Part shown: positions 6,977 to 15,681 of the stretch, one piece after another
Layout of the letters: each line of letters opens with the position of its first letter
Position numbering within the stretch: the first letter of the stretch is position 1
Assembly: GCA_040389165.1 (NCBI GenBank)
Contig: JAZKAK010000004.1
Coordinates: 1 to 25,979, forward strand
Direction of reading: 5' to 3'
Length of the DNA: 25,979 nt
Source of the DNA: CAIOTO01 sp040389165
Lineage (GTDB): Bacteria; Pseudomonadota; Alphaproteobacteria; Paracaedibacterales; CAIOTO01
Notes under the pieces: generated by a model
Told to the model about the DNA's origin: nothing
The model's input: only the letters and a program-made list of their open reading frames with translations
Databases searched by the model: none
Position numbers and translations under genes: made by a program

Positions 6977-9754
6977 ATGACACACGCAACCGCCACTCCA
7001 TCGTCAACACATACGCTCAGCATGGCACTATCGCCCGCCGGGCATCCATACGTGTATCACGACGCCGATGAAACAGAGCGCATCCCCCCCAGCACAGCCA
7101 TCACGTTGGAATCTTATTTTAATGCAGGCTATGCATGCGGGCTGATTCGCCTTGGTAGTGGCGCTATTAAAACGCCACAGGCTCCGTCGGTTACCTTTTG
7201 GCACATGCTGGGTCAATTATTCATTGCCGAAGCGCGCCGCGTCATTGGGCAGAATACCGACCTGCCCGTTAACTTTGATATCCCCCTCCCCAGCGCCGAA
7301 TTGGCAGCATTGCACAGCAAAACGCCCTTTATGCTGGGCAGCGAATATCTTAATGTCGGCACGCTGTGTTCGTTGTGGATTGATATGGTGGCTGCCCTCA
7401 AAACAGAGCTTGTCGCGTTTAACGGTACGTTCTTCGATTACCTTGCGCAACTGAACCCTGCGTGGAATAAAGTTGGCCGCGTGTGCTTTCATCTGGCCGA
7501 AAATAAAACCAATCAAACGCATCCATTTGCTTTTTTAGCAACCTACACCACACGATTATCCACGACGTCGAACGTGCAACATGTACCCCTTGGGCAAGCG
7601 CTCAAAGAATATGCGGGGGATCAAAATCGTGCACAATTGCTGGCGTTGCTGGTTCCCGTGCAAAAGGCCGCGGAGAAAAGCGCATTCATTAAAGATCTGC
7701 TTGACCGATCAGCTATTTTTGGGCCGCAAGCGTGGACACCGCATCAAGCACATACGTTTTTGAAAGACATCCCTCAGATCGAGGAAGGCGGCGTTCTGGT
7801 GCGTGTGCCGAATTGGTGGACACCAAAGCATCCGCCACGCCCACAGGTGAGTATTTCTGTTGGCAATAAAGCAGCAAGCGCCGTTGGCATGAATGCAATA
7901 CTTGATTTTGATGTCAGCTATTCACTGCCTGATGGGGAAAGCTTAACGTATGCCGAACTGCAAGAGATCATCGCCCGGCAAGAAAACTTAGTGCAAATCA
8001 AAGGCCAATGGGTAGAGGTAGACCCATCAAAACTATCGCAGGTTTTAGCGCATTGGCAAGATGTCGCCAGGCATGTCAAGCGTGACGGACTGTCCTTTGC
8101 CGAAGGTTTGCGATTGATTGCAGGCACAAGCAGTCGGCGGAGCATCGATGACGTTACAGAAGGCGTTGCAACATGGTCGAATGTGGTCGAAGGTGCGTGG
8201 CTTGAAGAAACGCTCAATCATTTGCGAAGCCCTGATCAATCATCCGATAAAGCCGTCCAGACAATTCTCGCGCGTGATCTTAAAGCGACCCTTCGCCCGT
8301 ACCAACTAAGTGGCGTTCAATGGCTTTGGTGGCTATACACACTGCGATTGGGTGGCTGTCTTGCAGATGATATGGGGCTTGGAAAAACGATTCAGGTATT
8401 GTCATTATTCTTGCTGGCAAAAAGCACCGAGACCGTGCAGCGCCCGCATCTATTGATTTTGCCTGCGTCTCTTTTAGGGAACTGGCAGGGGGAAATTACA
8501 AAATTCGCGCCATCGCTTACCGTTTGGATTGCACACGGAACCAGCGCTGATCAGCATATCCTCAAACAGGCAGAGGCGCCCAACTTGGCTGGCATTGATT
8601 TGGTGATTACCACCTATTCAAATGTGTACAGACTGCCGTGGATCGATAAAGTCGCATGGAATATCGTGATCTGTGACGAAGCGCAAAGCATTAAAAATCC
8701 CGGCACAAAACAAACGCTGGCCATAAAAAAGATCCCAAGCCAGGTGCGTTTCATCCTGACTGGCACCCCTGTTGAAAATCGATTGCTCGATCTATGGTCG
8801 CTGTTTGATTTTGTGGCGCCAGGACTGCTTGGTACCAGCAAAGCGTTCTCTGGGTATGGAAAGAAAAAAACAGATCCTGATGACGTGGGATCTGAGCAAT
8901 CCTTTTTCGCAAGTGTCCGTCAACTAATCAGCCCGTACATCCTGCGGCGTCTTAAAAGCGATAAAACCATCATTGCTGATTTGCCTGACAAAACCGAAGT
9001 CGATACGTATTGCTTTTTGAGCAAAAGCCAAATCGGGCTCTATCAACAATCGGTGCAAGAGCTTGCCCAAAAACTAGAAGACGCCGATCAAACGCAAGAT
9101 CCCATGGCGCGACGTGGATTGGTCTTATCATACCTCATGCGGCTCAAACAAATTTGCAACCACCCCAGCCAATGGCTTGGTCATGGTGACTTTGACGAAC
9201 ACCAAAGTGGAAAATTCTTACGCCTAAAAGAACTATGTGAAAGCATCGCCGCCAAACAGGAAAAAGTGCTTATCTTTACGCAATATCGTGAAATCATCCC
9301 GGCGCTACACACATACCTAGAGAGTGTCTTTGGCAGATCTGGGCTTATTTTACATGGGGGAACACCTATTAAAGAGCGCACTAAATTGGTCGAAGCGTTC
9401 CAAACAGAACAAGGGCCACCGTTCTTTATTTTATCAATCAAGGCTGGTGGCACAGGCCTTACACTAACGAATGCATCGCATGTGATTCACTTTGATCGTT
9501 GGTGGAATCCAGCTGTTGAAAACCAAGCAACGGACCGCGCATATCGCATCGGCCAAAAGAAAAATGTACTCGTCCATAAATTTATTTGTCAGGGAACTAT
9601 TGAAGAGAAGATCGATTCCATGATAAATCAAAAGAAGGCATTGGCAGCTGATTTGCTGCAAGGCGGCGGCGATACTTTGTTAACAGAGATGAGCAATGAA
9701 GAATTAATGAACGTGGTATCGTTGGATATTCATCGCGCACTGGGTGATGGGTAA
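6977..9754 (+). CDS. SNF2-family DEAD/DEAH-box helicase with N-terminal SNF2-associated domain
   Basis: A 925-residue Swi2/Snf2-type ATPase. The N-terminal half contains the region typical of the bacterial SNF2-associated domain (PF12419 type), seen at about 320-365 as LTYAELQEII...KGQWVEVDPSKL. The motor follows: Walker A DDMGLGKT at 464-471, DEAQ at 567-570, LTGTP near 594, then the second RecA lobe with FTQYREI, LHGGT, KAGGTGLTLT and the arginine-finger motif DRAYRIGQ near 853. All core motifs are intact. The family translocates on double-stranded DNA and remodels DNA-protein complexes; the bacterial role is not settled. The SWIM-domain protein follows 34 bp downstream, a pairing common in bacteria that suggests joint function. 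The start is the first ATG after the promoter and is not supported by a ribosome-binding site; ATG 7022 is an alternative. Confidence 0.93.
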   Translation: MTHATATPSSTHTLSMALSPAGHPYVYHDADETERIPPSTAITLESYFNAGYACGLIRLGSGAIKTPQAPSVTFWHMLGQLFIAEARRVIGQNTDLPVNFDIPLPSAELAALHSKTPFMLGSEYLNVGTLCSLWIDMVAALKTELVAFNGTFFDYLAQLNPAWNKVGRVCFHLAENKTNQTHPFAFLATYTTRLSTTSNVQHVPLGQALKEYAGDQNRAQLLALLVPVQKAAEKSAFIKDLLDRSAIFGPQAWTPHQAHTFLKDIPQIEEGGVLVRVPNWWTPKHPPRPQVSISVGNKAASAVGMNAILDFDVSYSLPDGESLTYAELQEIIARQENLVQIKGQWVEVDPSKLSQVLAHWQDVARHVKRDGLSFAEGLRLIAGTSSRRSIDDVTEGVATWSNVVEGAWLEETLNHLRSPDQSSDKAVQTILARDLKATLRPYQLSGVQWLWWLYTLRLGGCLADDMGLGKTIQVLSLFLLAKSTETVQRPHLLILPASLLGNWQGEITKFAPSLTVWIAHGTSADQHILKQAEAPNLAGIDLVITTYSNVYRLPWIDKVAWNIVICDEAQSIKNPGTKQTLAIKKIPSQVRFILTGTPVENRLLDLWSLFDFVAPGLLGTSKAFSGYGKKKTDPDDVGSEQSFFASVRQLISPYILRRLKSDKTIIADLPDKTEVDTYCFLSKSQIGLYQQSVQELAQKLEDADQTQDPMARRGLVLSYLMRLKQICNHPSQWLGHGDFDEHQSGKFLRLKELCESIAAKQEKVLIFTQYREIIPALHTYLESVFGRSGLILHGGTPIKERTKLVEAFQTEQGPPFFILSIKAGGTGLTLTNASHVIHFDRWWNPAVENQATDRAYRIGQKKNVLVHKFICQGTIEEKIDSMINQKKALAADLLQGGGDTLLTEMSNEELMNVVSLDIHRALGDG

Positions 9755-9788
9755 AAAAGTCAATGGATGCGCATAAAAGGAATGTAAA

Positions 9789-10664
9789 ATGAGTCGATAT
9801 GGAAGCTATGGCGGATTCCCCGAATATGTGTCTGTGGCTGAGCGTCGCGAGCAAGCAAAGAAGCTTGCAGCAAAACTTACAAAACAGGGTCGCACCTTAA
9901 ATCCTGTCGTCATCGAAGGGCGTATGATTGCGAAAACATTTTGGGGGAAATCCTGGTGCACTAATTTAGAATCTTTTAGTGACTATGAAAATCGTTTGCC
10001 GCGCGGTCGTACTTATGCACGAAATGGCTCGGTCATTGATTTAAAAATTAATCCAGGCGAAATCACCGCGATGGTCAGCGGATCGCGTGTCTATGACGTT
10101 TCAATCAAAATCGACACCTTACCCGAATCAAAATGGAAATCGCTTGTCAAAGAATGCAGCGGTGGCATTGAATCACTGATTGAATTACTACAGGGTAAAT
10201 TTTCCAAAGGCGTAATGGAAATTATAACACGCAAAGAAACGGGCATGTTTCCGAAACCAAAGGAAATAAAACTAGAATGTTCCTGTCCTGATTATGCTAC
10301 GATGTGCAAACATGTGGCCGCGGTATTATATGGTGTTGGCAATCGACTTGACGAAAACCCTGAAGCGCTTTTTATATTAAGACAAACAAACCATATGGAT
10401 TTGGTGGACAATACGCAGCTTGGTGTTCTGCCTGTTGGCGCAACAGAAACACCATTCGATGGTGATTTGTCTGCTTTGTTTGGTATTGATTTTGCCGAAG
10501 ACACAGCAGCTGAAAAGCTAGTCAAAACAAAAAAAGAACCGCGTGTTAAGGCCATTTCGCCTAACATAGTTAAAGAGAAAATTTTAAAAGCTAAAACAAA
10601 AATAGAAGAGGCCAATCCAAAGCCTATTAAACCAAAAGTAACGCGAAAAAAGAAAGTCACATAA
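9789..10664 (+). CDS. SWIM zinc-finger protein, partner of the SNF2 helicase
   Basis: A 291-residue protein starting MSRYGSYGGFPEYVSVAERR, as in bacterial SWIM-domain proteins encoded beside SNF2 helicases. The SWIM motif CxCx6CxH is complete at Cys164, Cys166, Cys173 and His175 and should bind one zinc; such domains bind DNA or proteins. Residues 30-70 carry the conserved KTFWGKSWC and LPRGRTYARNGSV stretches. The last 60 residues are a Lys-rich basic tail that probably contacts nucleic acid. AAAGGAA at 9776-9782 supports the start. The stop is one base before the rimM start, so the two are probably translationally coupled. Confidence 0.9.
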   Translation: MSRYGSYGGFPEYVSVAERREQAKKLAAKLTKQGRTLNPVVIEGRMIAKTFWGKSWCTNLESFSDYENRLPRGRTYARNGSVIDLKINPGEITAMVSGSRVYDVSIKIDTLPESKWKSLVKECSGGIESLIELLQGKFSKGVMEIITRKETGMFPKPKEIKLECSCPDYATMCKHVAAVLYGVGNRLDENPEALFILRQTNHMDLVDNTQLGVLPVGATETPFDGDLSALFGIDFAEDTAAEKLVKTKKEPRVKAISPNIVKEKILKAKTKIEEANPKPIKPKVTRKKKVT

Positions 10665-10665
10665 A

Positions 10666-11166
10666 ATGAAAACTGTTTGTCTCGGTGAAATTGTCGCAGC
10701 TCATGGCATCAAAGGTCATGTAAAAATAAAAACACATACAGGGAATCCTGTTGATATAGGCTCTTACGGGGCCATCAAAGATGAAAAAGGTCGCGCATAT
10801 GTGCTATCAAATGTGCGTGCAGCCAATCCAAATTCTGCCATTGCCTTTATCCAGGGCGTGACGGATCGCAATCAAGCAGAAGCCCTTCGCGGGACCGAAT
10901 TATTTATTGAGCGTGATCAATTACCAGAACCGACTGACGATGAATACTATCACGAAGATCTTGTTGATCTTATGGTAAAGGATGAGCAAGGAAAAGCGTA
11001 CGGCACTATTTTAGGGGTTCAAGATTTTGGCGCCGGCGAATTTTTTGATATAAAAAGCGAAGAGCATAACAAAATCATTACCCTACCTTTTAACGAAGAA
11101 GCCGTTCTGGACATTAACGTTGAAGAAGGCTTTATGGTTATCGATCCTGAATTTTTATTGCTTTAA
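10666..11166 (+). CDS. rimM: Ribosome maturation factor RimM
   Basis: A 166-residue protein of normal RimM length. The N-terminal barrel has GEIVAAHGIKGHVKIKTHTG, and the C-terminal PRC-barrel-like domain begins at YYHEDLVDL and ends PFNEEAVLDI...VIDPEFLLL. RimM binds ribosomal protein uS19 and helps 16S rRNA processing and 30S head assembly. It starts one base after the SWIM gene stop and ends just before a REP doublet. In most bacteria rimM lies between rpsP and trmD; neither is here, so the usual operon is split and rimM is expressed with DNA-remodelling genes. Confidence 0.95.
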   Translation: MKTVCLGEIVAAHGIKGHVKIKTHTGNPVDIGSYGAIKDEKGRAYVLSNVRAANPNSAIAFIQGVTDRNQAEALRGTELFIERDQLPEPTDDEYYHEDLVDLMVKDEQGKAYGTILGVQDFGAGEFFDIKSEEHNKIITLPFNEEAVLDINVEEGFMVIDPEFLLL

Positions 11167-11172
11167 AAAAGC

Positions 11173-11271
11173 TTGTCATTCCCGCGAAGGCTAGAATCCA
11201 GTGTGTTTAAATTTTGCAAACTTATTTTTTTGATTTTTTTCTTTAGATTCCCGCCTTCGCGGGAATAACAA
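11173..11271. repeat. REP-doublet element, family A
   Basis: The outer arms TTGTCATTCCCGCGAAGG (11173-11190) and its complement (11254-11271) match at 17 of 18 bases, around an AT-rich spacer. The right arm is itself a hairpin, ATTCCCG-CCTTCG-CGGGAAT. It fills most of the gap between rimM and the ccmB-like gene. A-tracts rather than T-tracts follow on the plus strand, so it is not a terminator for rimM. Confidence 0.8.
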
Positions 11272-11310
11272 AAAAACGTAAACTCACACAATTCAGGACG
11301 CCAGCCCTTA

Positions 11311-11937
11311 ATGACCACAAATCGCATCATTGCCCTTGCACGTTACCTTTATGCACATGAAAAACAGCAATTTTGGCCACCATGCGTCTTATTCTTTGTG
11401 GGGATTTTTTTGATCAGCCTCGTACACGCCGAATGCCCTCTGCCACCTCAAGGAATCCTTGCCTTCTTCGCCTTATGGGGATTCATTCAAACACTTATCG
11501 TCATGCACAGTCTTGAAGAAGATTTCACAGATGGCAGTTTTTCCTTTCTGATGAGCGAAGGATTTACCATTCACGGCTACACGATCGCACGGCTTTTAAC
11601 GATTCTTATAACCTTCTCTATACCACTTTTAGTTAGCCAAACCATCGGTCTTTTATTGATGCACATCGACATGGCGGCCATGTGGGGCTTATGCCTTAAT
11701 CACATGCAATGCGTGCTCGGATTAATTGGCGTTCAGTTGACATTATGCTTAACATCAGGAATTGAAAAAAAGATGACAGCGTTGCTTATTTTCATTCCCT
11801 TTTGGATTCCCAGCTTTTTATACCTTGTTGGACAGCCGATTGCCCTCATGCCATTATCCCCACTTTTTGGCCTTGCGCTTTTATCCAGCGGATTAACACT
11901 TTTATTGATTCAAAATGCTTTCCGCTGGCGTGGGTGA
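11311..11937 (+). CDS. ccmB: CcmB-like haem exporter membrane subunit
   Basis: A 208-residue integral membrane protein with about six hydrophobic segments. The motif SLEEDFTDGSFSFLMSEG near 70-87, followed by ARLLTILITFSIPLLV, matches the cytoplasmic loop and following helix of CcmB (typically DDxEDGxLExLLLSP...LAK). CcmB is the permease of the CcmAB complex in system I cytochrome c maturation and sits in the inner membrane. Length is close to the usual 215-220. The ATPase gene ccmA is not adjacent, which is unusual. A weak GGACG precedes the start. The assignment rests on one motif region and topology; another ABC permease is possible. Confidence 0.65.
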   Translation: MTTNRIIALARYLYAHEKQQFWPPCVLFFVGIFLISLVHAECPLPPQGILAFFALWGFIQTLIVMHSLEEDFTDGSFSFLMSEGFTIHGYTIARLLTILITFSIPLLVSQTIGLLLMHIDMAAMWGLCLNHMQCVLGLIGVQLTLCLTSGIEKKMTALLIFIPFWIPSFLYLVGQPIALMPLSPLFGLALLSSGLTLLLIQNAFRWRG

Positions 11938-12008
11938 TCCTGCATGTATAGCTGCTCACATTTAATTTGAGTATAAGGCGATCGAGGATCAAAGCGCGGA
12001 GTGTACTA

Positions 12009-12133
12009 ATACCATTTTCACTAACTTTCAATTAGTGCAGTCCTCTGCAATATCTCTGTTGCTCATGTACAAGTGTACACTGCGCACCTCGAATTTTGAT
12101 GTCTTACTACTCAAAACTTTTTGAAAACGGTAT
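12009..12133. mobile_element. 125-bp MITE-like element, ATACC/GGTAT ends (copy 1)
   Basis: The element begins ATACCATTTTCACTAACTTT and ends, read on the other strand, ATACCGTTTTCAAAAAGTTT, giving imperfect terminal inverted repeats. It encodes nothing. The reverse complement of 17319-17443 has exactly the same length and aligns without gaps, with long matching blocks in the centre (for example GTACAAGTGTAC). No clear target-site duplication is visible. Confidence 0.75.
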
Positions 12134-12216
12134 AAAGTACATGAGCACTGCAGATTTCCGATGATCAACGCCATAATCAATTTAAATGTGAATGGCTATG
12201 ATGCATTGAACGCAGA

Positions 12217-13188
12217 TTATTTCTTCTTTTCAACAACCGTAAATTCGCTCGGTGGCAAAAATTCAGCCAACCATATCGCATTTCGATGATCAAGTGTCGG
12301 CAGCAAACCATTAATTCGTTCTTTAGCGCCCATGACATCTCCCCTCCCACTATTCAGTGCATTACCATAAACTTGAAAAGCGAGTTTTATTTCGCTAATC
12401 TGCCGTAAATTTATAGCACTACGAGAGCGAATATAAGCATTAACATCCTCTTGAATTTGTCGCATAATCTCTGACTTACGACTTCTAAGATCAGATAGTT
12501 CAGCCGATAGCTCTGCAATTTTTCTCTCTTCTGCTGATAAATGCAGTGCATAATCTGCCTTTCGACTCGCCTTAAAAGCTTCATAGAATGCATTAATATC
12601 CCTGGCCGATTCTACATATTCTTCTCGCGTGAGAGAAAAAGATTCATATTGGTCACAATAATGAAAGCGGTCCCAATTACGGTCATTTTCTCCCTCTAAA
12701 ACGACATGCAAGGCAAGCTTGAATGACAATTTTGGCACGCACAATTTATTTCCAAAATCAATGCCGCCAGAACTCTTTCCAACAATTCTTCCCAAATGTG
12801 CATTATCAAGTATTGGCAAAATTTCACGCCAGTGCTGAACAGAACCTTGCGCTCGTTCAGATTCCACAGAAAGCTGTTTAATTCTGCACTCATGTGAGCG
12901 AATTCTAGATTCTTTTTCAGACCGTGCCTCGTTAATAATCCCAGAACTATCATTAAGCATCGCAAGCGCGGCCTGATATACAGACATAGCTACATCTGCA
13001 TCTGCTTTGCATGCTGTTTTAAGGTCAGATGTGCCTGATAACACAGCTGGGCTATTTAGGATATACGTCGCAAGTCGACCATGTACAGCCTCAAATGCCT
13101 CTGCATGATCTATATCCAAGGTAGAACTAAACATAGGCGCGCTAAAAAAAACACAGCCCAATACGATCATAATTAGCCTAATAGACAT
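12217..13188 (-). CDS. Exported coiled-coil protein of unknown function
   Basis: I do not recognise this 323-residue protein. Residues 1-22 form a signal peptide (MSIRLIMIVLGCVFF...). A VLGC run at 9-12 resembles a lipobox, but the hydrophobic stretch before it is short. Two charged heptad-like segments (about 86-112 and 217-248) look like coiled coils, and the middle part (about 120-200) is mixed. The protein ends KKK. An AAGGAA lies about 9 bp before the ATG. It is transcribed away from the next exported-protein gene at 13449, with a 260-bp divergent control region between them. The location, periplasmic or secreted, is inferred from the signal peptide. Confidence 0.75.
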   Translation of the reverse strand: MSIRLIMIVLGCVFFSAPMFSSTLDIDHAEAFEAVHGRLATYILNSPAVLSGTSDLKTACKADADVAMSVYQAALAMLNDSSGIINEARSEKESRIRSHECRIKQLSVESERAQGSVQHWREILPILDNAHLGRIVGKSSGGIDFGNKLCVPKLSFKLALHVVLEGENDRNWDRFHYCDQYESFSLTREEYVESARDINAFYEAFKASRKADYALHLSAEERKIAELSAELSDLRSRKSEIMRQIQEDVNAYIRSRSAINLRQISEIKLAFQVYGNALNSGRGDVMGAKERINGLLPTLDHRNAIWLAEFLPPSEFTVVEKKK

Positions 13189-13309
13189 AGAATGTATTCC
13201 TTGAAAGGTATATTACATCTAAAGATACTATGTATATATTAAAAAATAGTTAATTTTCATTTCGTTAGGTTCCATTTGTTTTGATCAGAAATGATTAATT
13301 TTAAACCGT

Positions 13310-13331
13310 CATGCCACAACACCTTGGCATG
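13310..13331. promoter_or_regulatory. Inverted repeat in a divergent intergenic region (possible operator)
   Basis: CATGCCA (13310-13316) and TGGCATG (13325-13331) form a perfect 7-bp inverted repeat with an 8-base centre. It lies just upstream of a possible promoter for the 13449 gene and between two divergent genes for exported proteins. The size fits a dimeric regulator site; no regulator is identified. Confidence 0.4.
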
Positions 13332-13335
13332 CAAG

Positions 13336-13364
13336 TTAACCATTTATTAATGTTTATTTATTAT
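13336..13364 (+). promoter_or_regulatory. Possible promoter for the Ser/Glu-repeat exported protein
   Basis: TTAACC (13336-13341) and TATTAT (13359-13364) are 17 bp apart, immediately after the CATGCCA/TGGCATG palindrome. The boxes are weak in an AT-rich setting. Confidence 0.3.
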
Positions 13365-13448
13365 AGTAAGCTTATCAAGGGTTGATCCCTCTTCGTTTGC
13401 AGTAGGCATATGCCTTTAACTTAATAACAATTTAATCAGGAGTCTTTT

Positions 13449-15365
13449 ATGTTAACGTATCGCACAAACATAATGTTATACAGCAGTGTTCTTGCACTTA
13501 GTCTTGTCGCCCCATCAGAGGGATTTAGCAAAGAAAAAGATCATCATGAGTCTGCGAAAGAAACGTCATTTCAAGCAGATGGAAAACCTATATCTGAAGC
13601 GCAAGAAGATCTCCACGATAAAGCCATCATAGAAGCAAGTGAAGTTGCTCAAAAAAAACAAGCATTTACGCGTAAAATTACAGAAGTTATTAATAAATAT
13701 ACAGTTGGATTACGAAGCGTTCTTGGCGCAGATATAAAAGCTGAAGAACAATTAAAAGAAAAAAGCGATAAAATAGTAAAAGGATTAACAGATTTTGATC
13801 CAAAAATAGAGAAAAGCTTTGAGCAAGTTGATGAATATTCCGAAAATCTTGTTAAACAGCTAGAAAGTAAGCATAAATTCATCATGGCTCAAAAAGCATC
13901 AATAGGCGGTGATATTGAATGGTTTGAAGATGTGCATAAATACGCACTTGCTCAGCTTAAAAAATTAACTGATTTGCGAAATGAAATGAAAAACACCCCT
14001 GAAAGACTAAAATCACTTGCACGTGTTTACAATGAAAGAATGACTCATTTCCTGCCAGCATTTAGCGTGTTTACTGTGTGCGCAAGCTATCTTGGGAATG
14101 GAAAAGCATACTGCCATGACAAAGAAATTAAACATCAATATATGAAACGTTTCTTCCAATATTTTACTGATTCAGAATTCCAAGCATCAGCAGGCGCCGT
14201 TGATATGGTAATTGGCGACAAAAAAGCACCTTTGACAAGCGCATTTGATAATCATGTTTTCTATTCCATAGAAACAAAAACAGTCGCACTTGACCATGGA
14301 AAAGAATTCACAATCGCTGACATATCCTCAGATCCAGCAGATGAAAAGATCTTGCTGCTTATCAAAAAAACATTGACGTCAAGTGATCCAAAAGATGAAA
14401 CAGCAAAGATGCTTATGAAGCCTGAAATGGGTGGTTTAATTCTGTCAAGTCGTCTGATGTACTTAGATGGCATGTCTAAACCACTTTGCGTATATTGCGC
14501 AATAAGTTTTGACGTTGATCAAGGTAAAATCAAAGGATATACGTTACGCTATTTTAGCATGGTAGAAAAAACTGAAAAAGCAGATCTTACCAAGCAATAT
14601 ATAGATCTTAAAAACGAAAAATTACAAAAAGAAATTGAAACGGCTAGTGCAAAATTACAAGCTGACATCAATGCCATGAATAAAGAGGATGCAGCCAAAG
14701 AGGAAGAAAAGGCGAAATCAAAGCAAAAAGATACGCATCATGAAGAAACTAAAAAGTCAAAAAGCAAGCAAGCAAGCAAGCATGAGTCTGCTTCTAGCAC
14801 AACAGTAGCAAGCAGCGACTCAGCTTCTGAACATGAATCTCGCTCTAGCTCTGAACATAGTTCAGATGAAAAGAAAGCAGACAAGCCAACGACAACCACT
14901 ACAGCAAGCAGTGAATCTTCTTCTGAACATGAATCTGGTTCTGGCGACAAAAAGTCAGCTAAGGCAGCAAGCAGTGAATCTTCTTCTGAACATGAATCTG
15001 GTTCTGACGACAAAAAATCAACTAAGGCAGCAAGCAGTGAATCGTCTTCTGAACATGCATCTGGTTCTGACGACAAAAAATCAACTAAGGCAGCAAGCAG
15101 TGAATCGTCTTCTGAACATGCATCTGGTTCTGACGACAAAAAATCAACTAAGCCAACAACCACCACTGTAAGCGGCGAATCAGATAAACATTCAACAACA
15201 ACTAAGTCAGCAACAACAACAACTGCGGGCGAGGAGAAAAAAGGATTCTTTAGTGGTCTTTTTGGAGGCTCCTCTGAAAAAACTTCTACTGAAGATAAAG
15301 ATAAAAAAACGGCACCTGCGGCTGAAAAAACAACTGAGGCTAAAAAAGCTGCGGCGGCTGCTTAA
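13449..15365 (+). CDS. Exported protein with coiled-coil/globular body and Ser-Glu-Lys repeat tail
   Basis: A 638-residue protein I cannot assign to a family. Residues 1-26 are a signal peptide ending near SEGFS. Residues 30-200 are helical and charged, probably coiled coil. Residues 200-375 form a mixed region with four cysteines (VCASYL, AYCHDK, LCVYC) that could pair outside the cytoplasm. A second helical part (about 375-430) leads to a low-complexity tail rich in Ser, Glu, His, Lys and Thr with four 21-residue repeats (486-569) and Thr runs. The end has a KKGFFSGLFGGSS patch followed by Lys/Ala. AGGAG 7 bp before the ATG gives a strong start, and a terminator follows. A secreted or surface role is inferred; the repetitive tail resembles a surface spacer or host-facing region. 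Confidence 0.8.
   Translation: MLTYRTNIMLYSSVLALSLVAPSEGFSKEKDHHESAKETSFQADGKPISEAQEDLHDKAIIEASEVAQKKQAFTRKITEVINKYTVGLRSVLGADIKAEEQLKEKSDKIVKGLTDFDPKIEKSFEQVDEYSENLVKQLESKHKFIMAQKASIGGDIEWFEDVHKYALAQLKKLTDLRNEMKNTPERLKSLARVYNERMTHFLPAFSVFTVCASYLGNGKAYCHDKEIKHQYMKRFFQYFTDSEFQASAGAVDMVIGDKKAPLTSAFDNHVFYSIETKTVALDHGKEFTIADISSDPADEKILLLIKKTLTSSDPKDETAKMLMKPEMGGLILSSRLMYLDGMSKPLCVYCAISFDVDQGKIKGYTLRYFSMVEKTEKADLTKQYIDLKNEKLQKEIETASAKLQADINAMNKEDAAKEEEKAKSKQKDTHHEETKKSKSKQASKHESASSTTVASSDSASEHESRSSSEHSSDEKKADKPTTTTTASSESSSEHESGSGDKKSAKAASSESSSEHESGSDDKKSTKAASSESSSEHASGSDDKKSTKAASSESSSEHASGSDDKKSTKPTTTTVSGESDKHSTTTKSATTTTAGEEKKGFFSGLFGGSSEKTSTEDKDKKTAPAAEKTTEAKKAAAAA
14904..15155 (+). repeat. 63-bp in-frame tandem repeat, 4 copies
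   Basis: Units start at 14904, 14967, 15030 and 15093 and encode ASSESSSEHESGSDDKKSTK-type 21-residue repeats. The last two copies are nearly identical in DNA (both have SEHASGSDD and TCGTCT), which points to recent unit duplication. A change in copy number would keep the frame. Confidence 0.95.
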
Positions 15366-15396
15366 AAAAGGCACAGACAACGCTCTGATAACCAAC

Positions 15397-15430
15397 ATCC
15401 CCCACCTCGTAGAGATGGGGGATTTCTATT
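15397..15430 (+). terminator. Rho-independent terminator after the Ser-Glu repeat gene
   Basis: ATCCCCCA (15397-15404) pairs with TGGGGGAT (15416-15423). The loop contains a further CTC/GAG pairing, and a T-rich stretch follows. It sits about 30 bp after the stop codon. Confidence 0.8.
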
Positions 15431-15466
15431 TCTATAGCCGTTCAACTTTAATTTGATTATGTTTCC

Positions 15467-15550
15467 GTCATGGCGATCCCTACAGGGGTGTGGCCATCAA
15501 GTTGGCTGTTTTCCTGCATCACCACGCCTCTTATGAGGCGCGTTGACGGC
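15467..15550. repeat. Palindromic doublet, family B (inverted copy)
   Basis: The first arm runs GTCATGGCGATCCC to GGGGTGTGGCCATC and the second is built on CACGCCTC-TTATGA-GAGGCGCG. Read on the minus strand it matches 6779-6885 in arm order and sequence, but its spacer is different and shorter. Confidence 0.7.
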
Positions 15551-15587
15551 GAATTTATACGCAATTTATATGCGACACGCTATATAT

Positions 15588-15681
15588 CGCTATTTCAAAG
15601 CTGCTTCTGCCCTTTTTCTATGCCGCTCTGCGCTATTTCAAAGTCGCTTCTGCGTTATTTCTATGCCGCTTTTTGCGCCAT
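15588..15681. repeat. Degenerate 43-bp repeats running into the atpD 3' end
   Basis: Two 43-bp units (15588-15630 and 15631-15673) share CGCTATTTCAAAG, GCTTCTGC and CTATGCCGCT. The second overlaps the atpD stop region. On the minus strand each unit repeats a GGCAGAAGC...GCGGCATAG pattern equal to the coding sequence for the last residues of AtpD (KAEA...KAA, stop). The array therefore looks like duplicated atpD 3' sequence. Confidence 0.65.

Noticed and set aside
11173..11271. Terminator after rimM
   Set aside because: The strong hairpin is followed by A residues on the plus strand, and the structure matches the REP doublets elsewhere.
14738..15166. 142-residue minus-strand reading frame opposite the Ser/Glu repeats
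   Set aside because: It is the complement of the in-frame repeat tail of the exported protein. It has no ribosome-binding site, and its repetitive content mirrors the plus-strand repeats.
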